Source of the DNA: Tamarix chinensis
Lineage: Eukaryota > Streptophyta > Magnoliopsida > Caryophyllales > Tamaricaceae
Assembly: GCA_030549775.1 (NCBI GenBank)
Contig: CM060173.1
Span: 29,454,032-29,518,031, forward strand
Direction: 5' to 3'
DNA: 64,000 bases
Shown: piece by piece, positions 10,601-22,603 of the stretch
How the letters are laid out: each line of letters starts with the position of its first letter
How positions within the stretch are numbered: position 1 is the stretch's first letter
Notes under the pieces: generated by a model
What the model saw: the letters and a program-made list of their open reading frames with translations, nothing else
What the model was told of the DNA's origin: nothing
Databases searched by the model: none
Program-made: the position numbers and the translations under genes

Positions 10601-11759
10601 GTAGATCCTTGTGCGTTTGGTATTATCTTTTGTATTCCTTTGAAACCTGAATGAATTTTATCATTGAAATGAGTGATAGTGTGCCTATATCTGCTTCTCC
10701 TTCTCATACCTCCCCCCACCCCGCTTCTTTCATCAACCTCTACATCAGGGCACCAACTGTGGATTATGTTAAACATAATAGCATAATTTGGTTCCATCAT
10801 TGTCCATGCCATGTGAAAATCATTTTGCACCGAAAGCATTTAATTATTTATTTATCCAGATCAGAGATTGCTTGGAGAGAAGCGAAATATGCACAGGTAA
10901 ATGAGTACATGCGGGAGGAATACGAGGTCGCCCAACGTTTCGGAAACCTAGATTTCAAGCTGAAATTTGTGGAGGTATGCTTTCTCTTTTACTTTCTGGG
11001 GACCCTATTAAAATAACGCGTCATTAGCTTTCTTCATAACAGGAAGATGCTGTGAAAATGGTGGATTGAATTTGGATAGTGGCAAATGAGATTGAAAAAA
11101 TAATTGAAGCCACTAGGCCCACTACTCAACGTGGTTCATCTCTAAGCCCACTCATTAAGCGCACACAATAGATAAATTTCTAGACACTCGAGAGTAAAAC
11201 CCAAATCCCCAATTTTACGAGCTACAGTCTCCAGTATGGGATCTCACTCCCAATGTTTCATGATCTCAGTTGAGTTTCTCAAGAGAGAATGCTTTGCACG
11301 TCATCATTGCATTTCATACTCCACCAAGGCTCTAATATTATTAGCTAGGCATTGGATGAGATAAAATGTCAGTGCGGGAACAATAGTCGTGGTTGATTCC
11401 CCTCCCGCCCGGCGCGACATGTGATTCTTTCAGTTAAGAATCAGGGATTAGTAGTTGCCCCCCTTTCATGCTAGACTACTAATTAACATAAATGCATGTC
11501 TCCTCGTCTGAGATAATTTTGGAATAATGAATGACTCAACTCATGTTCTTTTTTTTTTTAAGAATTTTTTTTTAAATTAACTTTCTCTGTTTTTTCCCGT
11601 GGCGATGATTTGCAGCACAACATCCATTTTCTGCAAGAAGTCCTACAAAATAGAAAGTCAGATTTCCTAGAATGGTGTATCATATTTCTATTGACAATTG
11701 ATAATCTTATATCATTTTATGAAATCATACGAGAATCTGGTACTGGATCTGTTGTATGA
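4602..11759 (+). CDS. RRG: RRG-like mitochondrial protein (DUF155/RMND1 family), 7 exons, 377 aa
   Basis: Exons are 4602-4903, 5149-5260, 6187-6346, 6427-6575, 6759-6910, 10860-10974 and 11616-11759. All introns are GT-AG and the phases join without a break (1134 nt including TGA). The N-terminus is rich in R, S, H and L with few acids (MGNGRWLSYRLLHHLASRTS), as in a mitochondrial presequence. An acidic stretch DDDEDAG follows near residue 90. The DUF155 core covers roughly residues 101-330, with RHMLVFQYGSAVLFNV, PDYIVLKNLDTDSIRIIGSV, LGQSIALDYFVSQ, MNRKKLFQLVGRANSNLADV, LKVGLFDRSEIAWREAKYA and FGNLDFKLKFVEHNIHFLQE. A hydrophobic segment at about 349-368 (WCIIFLLTIDNLISFYEII) is the usual C-terminal membrane anchor. 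Family knowledge: plant RRG and yeast/animal RMD1/RMND1 act in mitochondria, with RMND1 tied to mitochondrial translation and RRG to root meristem cell division. Length is close to Arabidopsis RRG. The paralogue RRL cannot be excluded by eye. Intron 5 (3949 bp) is swollen by retroelements, but the coding sequence is intact. Confidence 0.93.
5359..5593. mobile_element. hAT-like MITE in intron 2 of the RRG-like gene
   Basis: The 235-bp segment starts GCTTGTTTGGTATGGG and ends with a matching inverse, CTCCTGGACCAAAGGAG. The two ends can be folded as an imperfect inverted repeat of about 35 bp that also includes GGTGGAAA near each end. It is flanked by CTCTAAGG (5351-5358) and CACTAAGG (5594-5601), an 8-bp direct repeat with one mismatch, as expected for hAT insertions. 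The TTTGGT termini are common in plant hAT MITEs. No coding capacity. Confidence 0.6.
6929..8704. mobile_element. Solo LTR (1776 bp) in intron 5 of the RRG-like gene
   Basis: The segment begins TGGTGCGACC and ends GAACTCATCA, so it has TG...CA termini, and it is bracketed by an exact 5-bp duplication GAATC (6924-6928 and 8705-8709). No internal coding region, PBS or second terminus is visible, so it reads as a solo LTR left by recombination between two LTRs. Its first 130 bp contain the 'actggtaaataagggtatcg' motif often seen near plant retroelement termini. A C/T- and GC-rich stretch at 8050-8460 keeps several frames open on both strands, but these are not genes. Superfamily not assigned; orientation unknown. 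Confidence 0.75.
9780..10560 (+). pseudogene. Decayed retroelement gag relic in intron 5
   Basis: Broken plus-strand frames give a gag-like piece (FTPVKYVSQEFQNFARRRAF, then ELNPVQQVILYIGGL, about 10127-10238). At 10414-10455 they give a zinc-knuckle-like CLFCNQSGYIHENR, where the expected CX2CX4HX4C has lost the histidine (to Y) and the last cysteine (to R). Many stops lie between. The order gag core then knuckle fits an LTR-retroelement gag. No LTRs were recognised around it. The flanks 8710-9779 and 10561-10859 show no other supported feature apart from presumed original intron. Confidence 0.4.
10975..11615 (+). other. Intron 6 of the RRG-like gene, no recognised element
   Basis: The 641-bp intron starts GTATGC and ends GATTTGCAG, and contains a long T/A-rich stretch near 11550-11580 before the acceptor. 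I see no mobile-element termini in it. Confidence 0.6.
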
Positions 11760-12590
11760 TTAGTCGGCCATGTAATTTTTTTTTTCTTTGTTGACAAAAA
11801 GAAAGGTTAGCATTGTTTTAGGTACTGGTATTACCAGTGATTGTAAACAGCTATGGTGGACCTCATTGGATGAATTACAGCGTTTACATATATGAAGTCC
11901 ATATAAAGCTTGGTTCTTTCTGCACTCGAGGTCTCTCCATAGTAAGTCTTGGGGCACCTCTTCGTCAGGGAGTATAGTCATCCCGTTTGGCTGTGGAACA
12001 AAAACCGGTTGGAAAATTTGGGTAACCATCCAAGGACCTGGAAGACTAATAATATCTGAAATTTGTAGAATAAAATCAGTCGAGAGCAGGAAATCGAATA
12101 GTAGGAAGAACAGCTTCTCATAAATGCAGTTAATGATGCAGAATCATGGAGGATGAAACTACGTAAGTCTACACCAAATTCCAAGTACTTAAATTTTAAT
12201 ACAAAATAGTATTATTGTAAGATTTTAACATTGATGGACAACAATTACTACAATTGTTGAAAAATTATCTCATATGTATTTAAAAATTATGACATAACTA
12301 TTAAAAAGTAAGTTCAAACAACGGCAAAGCTATAATACAATATTTCTTTAAAAATTTATTCAAGTAAAAATTTGAGGAGAATTTTACTAAAATTTTAATG
12401 AAAAGAATATTGTTGTTCGAATAATCTTTAATACTATTTAAATAAATTTTAGTATTCTTTACATGAATTTTCGACATTGTTATAATTTTTTTTAATATTC
12501 TCTAGATAATACTTTTTATAAAAAATTTCAACACCCTTTATATACAATCCGTACATTATACGCTCATATGCAACATATTCATTGCATACG
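11760..12590 (+). other. 3' flank of the RRG-like gene; weak poly(A) signal at 12069
   Basis: No coding signal is supported here. AATAAA occurs at 12069-12074, 310 bp after the stop, and is the first canonical plus-strand signal, but plant polyadenylation signals are loose and this is only a candidate. From about 12185 the sequence becomes AT-rich without recognisable features. Confidence 0.3.
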
Positions 12591-13065
12591 GTGGCTATTT
12601 TACCATTTGCCACGTTCCAGAAAACTGTTCCTTGTCCTTCTCTCAATGCCACATCTCAATGCCTTCGATCGTTCTTCTGTTGTCCATTACATTAGCTTAC
12701 AAAAAGTGTCAAATACCAAACTAGATAGCACCAAATCAACCGAAGATAAACAAGAAAAAATTACCTACTGCTAGTTCTCACTTTCTCACTATTCTGATCA
12801 ATTTTTAGTATCTGAGGTTGATGGAAACGACCGCCTATTTTACCTTTTGCCACGTTCTACAAAGCTGTTTCTTGTCCTCTCAATGCCACATCTCACCACC
12901 TTCAATTGTTCTTCTGTTGTCCGCTATAGTAGCTAAAAACAAAAACTAGCGCCGACGATCAAACTAGCTAACATCGAATCAATCGAAGTTGAACAAGAAA
13001 ATTTTAACCACAACAATTTCTCGCTACTCTATTCACTTTCTAGTATACGAGGTTGATGGCAATGA
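12591..13065 (+). repeat. Tandem duplication, two units of about 240 bp
   Basis: The unit at 12591-12830 is repeated at 12831-13065. Shared landmarks in order are 'ctattttacc', 'ttgccacgtt', 'tgtccttc/tgtcctct', 'caatgccacatctca', 'gttcttctgttgtcc', 'accaaatcaaccgaag' against 'atcgaatcaatcgaag', 'aacaagaaaa' and 'gaggttgatgg'. The units differ by scattered substitutions and small indels, so the duplication is old. No gene is recognised in it. Confidence 0.75.
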
Positions 13066-14506
13066 CCACAACATAGCAGAATTGATAATTGGGTTTCTTG
13101 TGGTTGAATCGAATCCATTTCACAATCACGAATTACTTTGTAATTTTCTTCAAATGGCACGTGCACACCAAGTGTTCGATGAATCAATCACTAGCTTTAT
13201 GTGGTTGAATGTGTAAATCTTGAAGACATGTATTTTTATTCATAAACACATCTATAAGATGTGTATTTATCTAATATGAGATATGCACTTATGTTTATAA
13301 GATGTATTTTTATAATATATAAACTAACAAATGAAGAAATACCTATCAAAAGAAAACATAGTTTGTATTTATATACAATAACATGTGTGTCTTTATGCAA
13401 TAAAATGTGTAATTATAAATAATATCATGTATTTTAAATTTATTTATTTTTTTACAATTGACTTTATACACATCCATCAATTTTATCATACCAGTGTAGT
13501 TGATCGGTTTAAGCTATATGTTTTTAGAAACCAAATACATAATTTAGTTTTAGAAACACCTTAATAGTCTTTCGGCTAAGAAACTAACTAAAATAGTCCT
13601 TTATGGTCGGGTGTAGGATCAAAGTTTTTTTTTTTTTTTTAAATATGCAAACTAATAATTTCAACTCAATTGATGTATTTAATTTCAATAAAACTTGTGA
13701 CAAAAGAAGCCACTTCAGTTGGCATGTTTAGCTAGCCTAAAAATCAAACCTCATCTTTCAAGTCGACAGTTCAGTCCTGTTCATCTTTTCTCCTCTGCTT
13801 TTCCGTTTGAAGCATTCAAACTCTCTCAACTTATTTTCTTCTCCTGCTTCCTCACTTCCTCTTCAATCTCATATTTCAATCAATTTTCTTGCACTAAGTA
13901 CGAAATCATTTTAGATTTGCATTATCATATTTGAACCTCACATCTTCATTCCATTATTTTAAGTTTTGTTTTAAATTAAGTGAATGTTTTGATATATAGT
14001 CTTATAGTTTACTTAAATTTTATAATGACTTTGTATATATGTTAGATTTTACTAATTTGTTGTTTTAGATGTTATATTTATATTACGTTTTTTTTTGCTT
14101 TAACATCATGATTATAGAATATATGTTACAATATGCGTTAGCTTTTACTATTTAATTATATAAATGTTGTATTTATATATTTTTTTAAATTTTAAATTTT
14201 GTTGTTTCAATATTAGTCCTTTAGTGAAATTTATAGAAATTAAGAAAAAATGATGTATATATTATCTCAAAATATAAGGACATTTGAGTACAAAATTATC
14301 TTTAGATTCTGTAAATATTTTTAAATTATAAAATATGTCTTGTATGTATGTATGTATTGTGTTTAAGTGTTGTATATGGATTATTTTGGATCAAAAGTAA
14401 TATGTATACAGAGAAAAATTATTGAATTTAAGAGTTTTTTTATATATAATATTATTGAGAGCATGATTGAAGTGCAAACAAGAGAGATTTTATGTTAATT
14501 GGTAAA

Positions 14507-14544
<38 letters not shown>

Positions 14545-14869
14545 TATATATATGTATATGTATTATACATGTATAGTTGAAGGAGGGTAATAACAAAAAG
14601 AGAGGTTGATAGTAAAAATTAACTCACTCATGTTTAGGTGAATTTTGACATATTTATGATTTGGTGAATTTATAGTAAGTGAAATGTATCTTATGTTGCA
14701 TGTTTATGATTGATGCTTATCATGGTATACAACTAGGTCCTTGAGACCCTAGTGTGTTGGTAGAGCATGCCACACATCTATATAGTTTGAACAAGTTCTT
14801 ATGTTTATAACTTTATAACTTTTCATTTCATTTCTTACAATTTATGATATGTTATTTTCATTAAAAAAA
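13066..14869. other. AT-rich intergenic stretch without recognised genes
   Basis: It contains a T-run at about 13626-13640, many poly-A/T patches and a (TA)n microsatellite at 14511-14553. Short open frames, such as one of 71 codons at 13719-13934, have no recognisable domain and sit in low-complexity T/C-rich sequence. Nothing else is supported. Confidence 0.5.
14511..14553. repeat. (TA)n microsatellite
   Basis: About 43 bp of almost pure alternating T and A, with one AA interruption near 14538. Confidence 0.9.
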
Positions 14870-17399
14870 TGTAACACTCCCAAATTTACTACTTAAAAAT
14901 TTTATTTTGTAGAAGAGTTGATTAAGAAAATTGTAGGTATTACCACTATACTTAGTATAAGTCTGACACCCTCTACCATTCTTATACTAAGTGCTAAGGT
15001 TAAAATGTTATTTTACTTAACTTAACATTTATAACATAAGAACAAAATAGCGATTTTATTACAGATTAGCATTGTCATGACAAATACAAAAAATCAAGAA
15101 AATGAGTTACAATATGAAAAATGGAGAAATAAAAAAGGATATAAGAGTCCGAGGAATATCTAGATTAAAAAATGTCGGGGCTAATATCGGATAATCCTAA
15201 TTCTCAACCCATACTAGAAGCCATCAGGACAAATCCTTAAAGTATTTCTACAAGGTAAACACTGTCCATTGAATAGGTAGGGATCATGAAATGGAACCCA
15301 TCAATACAATGATATTGAGTGAACCATCACACAATACTAACATGCAAGGCCACATGAGGAACATAGGTAGTAACATGGAACATATGCATCAAGGAAATCA
15401 TGTAATAATGAGATGACCAAAACCGACATAATCAAATCAATTCCAAATACCAAAGTAGGGCATGGAGGCAACTATCGAATAAAAAAAAATTCAAATAAAT
15501 TCCAAATACCAAAACTAGGGCGTCAAGAAAACCGCCAAATCAACAACCACAATAATCCTTTTTAAATTCTTAAACGATAATTACTTTCATTTTTAATTAC
15601 TCGATGGGGATACAAGAATAAGCTGGAGACATAAAAGTACATTGATTGTACCGGCGCACAATGCATCATGTTACCCTTTTAACCATTCAATTTAAAGATA
15701 TAACAACACTCTGGTCATACTGGTACATAAGGTGATATCATACCCTCCAAACTTAGGACACTTAATCATTAAGTATCAATACCCCCTATAGGACCCATAC
15801 ATTACCTATATAGTAGACTAGGGTCTTGTTGGAGCACAATGATATACCAACAGACCAAAACAAACCGAGGGCTCCTACCTTATCTCTAGGGTAGCTAACT
15901 CTAGAGAGCAACCATACTCAAACTCAATATCTTCTACTTTATGCAGTAATATTTTATAAGTTGATCACATATATCACATATTGCACAATAATTATCATTT
16001 CCATACTTAACCATTTTTCTTTATTTCTAATTATTAGAGTAAATTCTAAGGTCACCAGTCTATATCAAAACTAAATTCAACACTAAGGTTAACCTATCAA
16101 TAGTCTAAGGCCATCCTATATCTAATTATTCATATTAGGCGTATTAGGCTTAAAATGACCAAAATTCCCTTAAAACTCTAATTTCACCATTTTTATCCAA
16201 TTTTGTACCGAACATTATTATTATGAGAATTTGTTATGAAAAGGATAAAAGGTAATAATTTACAATATTCTAGCATGTATGAAATTTTTAAGATTTAGTG
16301 ATTGACTATATATATATTAATTATCATGAATGCATTTTGCAACTTACAGTTATAAGTCCTAATCATGCATTTTTAATGTGTCATATATTCCATACAATAT
16401 ATACATACATGTTTATAGTACGAGTCCACATTTAAGGTAACAATCATAACTTACTAACCCTAATTAGGCTTGCATATAAACATGCTATATTTTACCTTAG
16501 TTATAATGTGTAATAATAATTACAGAACACTTAACATGGTATTGATATACAATTTAAAAAAGGTCATATATCCTTACGAAACCCTAGGCAAAAAGTCATT
16601 AACCTTATATATGTATCACATGCATATATCAAATATTAAATAATAAACCAGACACATGTTAATTATTTAAAATCATACTTTCACATTCACACCTTTTCAT
16701 AACACTTGCATACCTATTGTAAATTTTGGGTGTATAACACTTATATATATTCCTTCAAAATCTCATGTATAAATCATACCATAAGCAACATAAAAACCTT
16801 TATGTGTCACTACTTGGTTTCATATTTTAGTAGACGAGTATGGTTACCTCTTATACAAGCAAAAGAAATAATCTAAATTCAACCAACTAGTCTCCACTCA
16901 AGCTCTTCGAACTCCTTACATCAAAACAACCAAACACATTAGCAATTTAATCCAAAACCATCAAATAATTTGCAACAATGAAGCAAACTAAGTTGTGTGA
17001 GGTTATCACTTCACCAAGGCAAGAACATAGGAACTTACACTAGGAAGGGAGGACAACGTCAAGATTTTAATAAGTTCACACATAAGATGGTTAGAAAGGT
17101 TTTGTGCATGGGAAAGCATAGTTGTACACGAGGAGAAGACTGAAGGGCACAATCATGCATGCAAAACATGCATAGGTCAAGGAGGAAGAACACGCATGGG
17201 TTGTATGTGAGGTGTACAGGCATGCGAGGAGAAAGTCAAAATTGAAGTGTACGGGTTGTGCACAATACGCATAGGCAGGAAGAAAAGACATGCACGAGAT
17301 TTTTCCAAAGCCATACATGTGTCATGCAAGAGAGGAACAACTAGGGCATGAACAAAAAATTAAAATAGGGAACGATTGGGGAAAGAAATATATGGTTTG
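14870..17399 (+). mobile_element. Long LTR (copy B), right end interrupted by copy C
   Basis: It starts TGTAACACTCCCAAATTTAC and follows the order of the copy at 60993: 'ttaccactatacttagtataagtc', 'cataagagtccga', the 'aattccaaataccaaagtagggc' minisatellite (15430-15540), 'tcaataccccctatagga', 'gggtagctaactctagagag', 'ccctaatt..caccattttt', and a 3' stretch rich in 'gcatgcgagg / acacgcatgggttg' words (17100-17330) that matches 63590-63780. Homology stops at 17399, where a second TGTAACACCC begins, so copy C either inserted into B or lies beside a truncated B. Coding sequence is absent. Confidence 0.65.
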
Positions 17400-20300
17400 T
17401 GTAACACCCTAAGTTTTACGACAGAAAAATTTTGCTTTTGGCGGAAGCATATTACCAAAATAACTGGGTATTATTGCCATAATTGATATAAGTCTAACTT
17501 ACCTCTCCATTCTTACATAAATCACAAGGCAAAATGATTAAAATATAAATCATGATAAATATAAAATGAGAGAAGTTTCATAAACATAAATATAAGTTGG
17601 AGATTAACTCCGAGTACAATATCTAAAAATACAGACAAAAAGGATACCATGGATCTAAGTGTCCAAAAGGGTACATGGGTAAAACTATCATCTTGACTCT
17701 ATACCCAAATGCTGTAATATAGAAAATCACTCCACCCCATACAAAGTATTATAGGCTGCAAAATCATATAACGAGTCCTCATCGACCTACACATAGACAT
17801 TAGAGTCATCAACTTATGAGAATGAGCAATACCTATAAAAACGATGGTTAGTACACTACGTACCAAGCAAAGTGACAACACAATCGAGTAGGAGATACAT
17901 ATAATTACATGCATTCACAATGTCAAGTAAGCACAAATGTGAGATGTATGAAATAATACAATATAATTACCAATCCAAACCTCATTATTTGATATAACAA
18001 ACTCCATTCTTTTATTTACATTGAGTCCAAGGACTCCCACTATTCTTGAACTAGTGGAATGGTCTGAAGTGCCTCTCAAGGACAACACACCTGAGCCATT
18101 AGTATTGTTTGGTGGAATTAGGGATGTAAACGGGGCGGGTTCGGGTCGGGTATGCCATACCCATATCCGTACCCGATAAGAAAATCCGTACCCGAATCCG
18201 TACCCGTACCCGAACGGATATCCGTTGACATATCCGTATCCGTATCCGTCGGATATCCATTACCCGACGGATTATCCGTTTACCCGTTAATGGATATTGT
18301 CCAACGGATAAATTCATTACCCGACGGATAAACCCATTTATAGTTAAGCCAAATGACAATTTTAACCTTAATTTATACTATATTTATTTTAAAATTAAGG
18401 GTAAAAGGGTAATTATATATCGGGTAAACGGGTACGGATATGGATACGGGTACGGGTATGGATATCCCATACATCCCGTACCGTACCCGACCCGACGGGT
18501 ATTTTTTTCTATCCTCCATATCCGTATCCATATCCGTTTATCCATATCCGTTTAAGTATCCGCCGGATAAAATCCGTCGGGTTTCGGGTAATACCCGCCC
18601 CGTTTACATCCCTAGGTGGAATAGACCTAATGCCTCTCATGAAAAAATGCACCTAAGCCACTATTATTAAACTAATGAAATGGTATGAAGCATCTCTTAG
18701 GGATAACACACTTGAGACAATATTATTGTCCGGTGGAACGGATCCAACAACTCAGTCCTGACTCACGTAATCTTCCACTTTAAATCATTAATGTCTTATC
18801 CATTATTTAATTATCTCAAATTATATTATCATTTATGTTGATTTTACAGACCCACTATTCTTAATCTAATGGAACAGACTTAAACACCTTTTAGGAAAAA
18901 ACCTACCGAGCTACTATTATCGTCTGAAGGAATAAACCTATAAAAACACCTTAGCCCGACTTACATGATCATTCACTTTAAATGATAAATTTATTATTAA
19001 TTATTTATTTTATAGTTAAAAAACATAATTAAATAAAGTAAAGCACAATCACATAGATAACAAGGCAGTTTTCAAGGGTTAAGATCCTTATACTTTCCTA
19101 AAAACCCTAATTTCTCATTTTAGGCATACCTTCTTCTCTATTTCTCTTTTATCCACCAAATTTAGTATCTATCCCTCAAATATTATTATTATTAACATAC
19201 CCAAAATTAAAGGCCTAGAAATAATGTCTAACACATGCGATAATAGCCCTATCTCAAAAGTTACTATTTGCAAGACTTAGAAAACCCTAATTTCACAAGT
19301 ACATTATAACTCTTTCCATAATGCTCATGTGACTAAAAAAATTAATATTAATTCCTAAAACACCTATATTAACAACATATCCAAAATTCATGGTCTAATT
19401 CTAACGTTTCACACATCTAATAATAACATCTCCGTTTTAGGGTTACTACTCCCAAATTAAGCCATTTTTTTTCATTTCAGGGGACTTATGCCATTCATGA
19501 ATACTCAAGAAATTTAATACGATCCCCTTAGAATATCTTAAATCACTTAACACATTAAAGTACATAATTTCTATATTAAACAAATATTGACCAAAATGCA
19601 CTTATATGTAACCAAATACCCTCATTTCATGAAACCCTAATATGTTTTCATATCATTGCTTCCAAATCCTCCATTTACACCATAAATATAATATAATCTT
19701 TTGTTACTTATGATACTATACTAATCCCATACTACACACCTACATCGTATTGACCCACTTAGGGTTTTCTACGTAAAATGTTATCGTAATGATATCACAT
19801 GCTTCTCAACTTACCCATTTTCTCATATTATCCTATCATAGCATTAACTATATAAATTTTCAACATAATAATACACATAGTTAAACATAACAGTTAAACA
19901 TAATACTTGGCACATAAATCCTATATTACGACTATTATCCTTATAGAGTAAGGCTCTGATCTCTATGAGCGTGAATTTTATTCTACCTCCTTTGGGACTT
20001 TCCATAATTAAATCACCTAAGATCAAATAAAAAAACATCATTGGAAATTAATGATATAACTAAGTAAGAGTTAAGAATGTAATGAGTGAAAGGATTAGAG
20101 AAGAAACCAAAACAATGCTTGAAGATGTGGTCGGTAAAATTTTATGTAACAAAGGAGGGAGGAATGGTTGGGGTTGCCAAATAAATGGAGGTAGCAACGT
20201 AAGTTTATGTCATTGCTAAGGGGTAGGAAATAGTGGAGGAGGCTGGTGCTCTAGGAGGGAAGAACGGTGGAAAGGGCCAAGGAGGGTGATGTGTTTGGTA

Positions 20301-21231
20301 GAAGTGTCCAAAGGGTGGAAATGTGGTTTAGTGGTTGGTGCCAAAGGAGTAAGGGGGTGTTATGGTGATTTTTGCCGAAGGAGGGGGCATAAACAATGGG
20401 TTTTTTTTTGTGGTAGGATTAGGATTGGTGGAAGCTATTAATGATAATGGTGAAGGAAGTCAAAGGCGGTGAGTGGTGGAGAAAATAGGGGGTTCAATTG
20501 TTTTAGCCAAAGGTGGTGATGATGCATTTGGTGGGTCTTATTGGTACAATAGGGAGGGAATATTGAGTTTGGATGGTGGTTGTGGTGAGGTTTCAGTGAA
20601 GGTTGTCAATACTAATAGGGGAGGTATGACAAAGGTTACCAAGTAAGGTTTTTAGTGGTGCAACAACGAGAAGGAAAAATAGCTTGGGTTGGTGGTAATA
20701 ATTTTTGACAAAATTTTAGAGGGAGAAATGAGGAAGTTTAGGCATTTAATGTGAAGTGTGGAGGTATATATATGTATATATGCACATAGCTGTTGTATGC
20801 AAACAGAGAGGGAGAAAGGAAGGTGAGGTGATCGGAGAGGATTTTCATGCAACCCATCAATGTAGAAGATAGGATTTGATGTGTGATGGTGAGGGTAGTG
20901 GGTAGTGGGTAGGGAATGGAATGGAAGCATGGTGCATAGGGGGTTTGGTTGGGAGAGGGGAGAATTCACAAGCAAGAAGAAAAAGGAAGTGGGAGAAGGA
21001 AAAAGAAAAAGAAAAGGAGAATGAGAAAAACAAAGAAAAAGGAAAATGAGGAAGAGAAAAATAAGTTTAGGTTTAGAATTAGAATTAGGTTAAAATAATT
21101 TTAAGTTAAGTATATTGGTATAATTTATTTAACAACTTTTTGGGGTTAGGATTAGGTCAAAGTATTAAAGATTCATGATAGAGATTAGGATAAAGTAAAA
21201 TATTATTTTTGTAGATTAGAATTAGGTTACA
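17400..21231 (+). mobile_element. Long LTR (copy C); right boundary tentative
   Basis: It begins TGTAACACCCTAAGTTTTAC. The first part carries 'cactattcttgaactagtggaa' repeats (18035-18930) resembling copy A, then AT-rich sequence with 'aaaccctaatttc' words, then a G-rich tract (20090-21065), the same order as copy A. The candidate end is ..AGGTTACA at 21231, chosen because the family ends in ATTACA. No 5-bp duplication of the preceding GTTTG was found after it, so the end is uncertain. A hAT MITE is inserted at 18119-18614. Confidence 0.55.
18119..18614. mobile_element. hAT MITE (496 bp) with perfect 22-bp inverted termini
   Basis: The left end TAGGGATGTAAACGGGGCGG.. and the right end ..CCGCCCCGTTTACATCCCTA are exact reverse complements over 22 bp. 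An exact 8-bp duplication GGTGGAAT flanks it (18111-18118 and 18615-18622), diagnostic of hAT-type insertion. The interior is built of many degenerate 'tatccgtacccg' units in both orientations, which keeps short frames open on both strands. Those frames encode arginine/isoleucine or proline/tyrosine repeats and are not genes. No transposase, so non-autonomous. Confidence 0.9.
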
Positions 21232-21249
21232 ATATTAATCAATTGGGAT

Positions 21250-22587
21250 TATATTTAGCGAAAATTCATGATCCACATTTTCTTCTTTTTTTTTGTCCTT
21301 CCTTGCTTCACCATAACCACGATCCATGGTATCAATCTACTTTATTGACAAAGTTCTTTATTTGCACACTCCTTAGCAAAATGACCATATCCCCTACACT
21401 TATAACATTGCTTATTCTTAAGAATATCTTCCATCATCTTATCTTTTCCCTTATCTTCATGTGTAATCAATATTCTTTCATCTATATTCAAACTAGATGG
21501 AACATCAAAATGAGAAGAAGAAATGGAAATAATTGAAATCATCTTGGATGTCTTGTCTTTCTTTTTCAAACTTCAATGCCAACTTGATCACATCCTCCAA
21601 TGAATCATAAAAAGAAACTTTAACCATGTCTCTTAAATTTGCATTTAACCCTCTTAAAAATCTTGCACATGTTTGCTCCCTTCTTTTGGTCACATCACAT
21701 GGGAGGGAAAGTCTTTCAAAATCTCTTGCTTATTCTTCTACACTTGCATTTTCATGCTTGAGAGTAATAACCCTAATGAAATTATTTTGCTCAAATTCCT
21801 TAGGAATGAATTTACTCTTCATATGCTTCTTCGATTTTTCCCATGTCCTTATCTTCGGTTTTTCTTCTTTCTCTCTTGATTTTTTCACATTTTCAAACCA
21901 TGTACACGCAAAATTTCTTAACTTCATTTGATCATCATAATATCTAAAGTCAAAAAGTACATCTAGAGTTTGCATCCAATCTATAATATTTAAGCATCTA
22001 AATTACCATAGAAATCTAGAATATCAACCTTCATATAGCTTTCTTCATGGTCTTCAAGTATTTTAATGTAACCTCCTTCATTTTGACTTGAAAGTGATGA
22101 ATTAGAAAGTTCTTCAATGTATTCCATCCTTTCATTAACTTGTCCTCCTTTACTTTGTAAAGCCCTTTGTAGCATGCCTTCATACCTATCACTACCAACT
22201 TGCCTTTGATCTTTCATGTGTTGTAGTTGCTATTGCATCTTGGTTATAGTTTATAGAAGAGAAATCATAACATCATTGTTTTCCATCTTTAATTTTGAAC
22301 CCAAAAACACAACTCCAAATGCTTTCGTGATGGTATTCAACAATATCTTGACAAGTTTTTAGCTGAATATCAACTAACACTCATGATTATCTTTGACTAC
22401 AATACTTTGAAGATGTACTAAACTTTCTTAAAAAAAATGAATCTTGATAGGTTCTTTGGGAAGAAAAGAATGAAATTGGAGGAAAATGATTTGGAATATC
22501 TTCAACCATCCACCCACAATAAAGCAACTCCATAAGAAAATAACCCAAAATAGGATTGAGAATATCTTAAGGAAGGATTCAGGATGA
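21250..22587 (-). pseudogene. Ty3/gypsy gag relic with intact zinc knuckle
   Basis: Reading leftward from the primer-binding site, successive minus frames give a charged N-terminal part (22217-21990), a retrotransposon-gag core (CTWFENVKKSREKEE, WEKSKKHMKSKFIPKEFEQN; 21975-21730), FLRGLNANLRDMV with LEDVIKLALKFEKER (21693-21540) and a CCHC knuckle CYKCRGYGHFAKEC at 21366-21407 (CX2CX4HX4C, all four ligands present). The frames are offset by small indels and stops, so no intact protein is made. Downstream pol domains are missing: the relic ends near 21250 beside LTR copy C. Family knowledge: gag forms the virus-like particle and the knuckle binds template RNA. Confidence 0.7.
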
Positions 22588-22599
22588 GCTTTGATACCA
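22588..22599 (-). other. Primer-binding site, initiator tRNA-Met type
   Basis: On the minus strand it reads TGGTATCAAAGC, differing at one base from the plant initiator-Met PBS TGGTATCAGAGC. It lies 4 bp (AAAG) beyond the LTR end ..CACATCA. This fixes the orientation of the gag relic as minus. Confidence 0.75.
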
Positions 22600-22603
22600 C
22601 TTT

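Noticed and set aside
10651..11016. 121-codon plus frame containing exon 6 of the RRG-like gene
   Set aside because: Only the part from 10860 to 10974 matches the family. The upstream part is intron read through, with a clear AG acceptor at 10858-10859.
11043..11069. Alternative terminal exon of the RRG-like gene (AG acceptor, then EDAVKMVD and a stop in frame)
   Set aside because: It would delete the conserved C-terminal region and anchor, which the exon at 11616 supplies. It could be a minor splice form but nothing in sequence favours it.
13719..13934. 71-codon plus frame
   Set aside because: Phe/Ser/Leu-rich translation of C/T-rich sequence with no recognisable motif.
18099..18670. Two frames with RIRIRVR or YPYRTRP repeats
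   Set aside because: They are the two strands of the hAT MITE's internal repeats.
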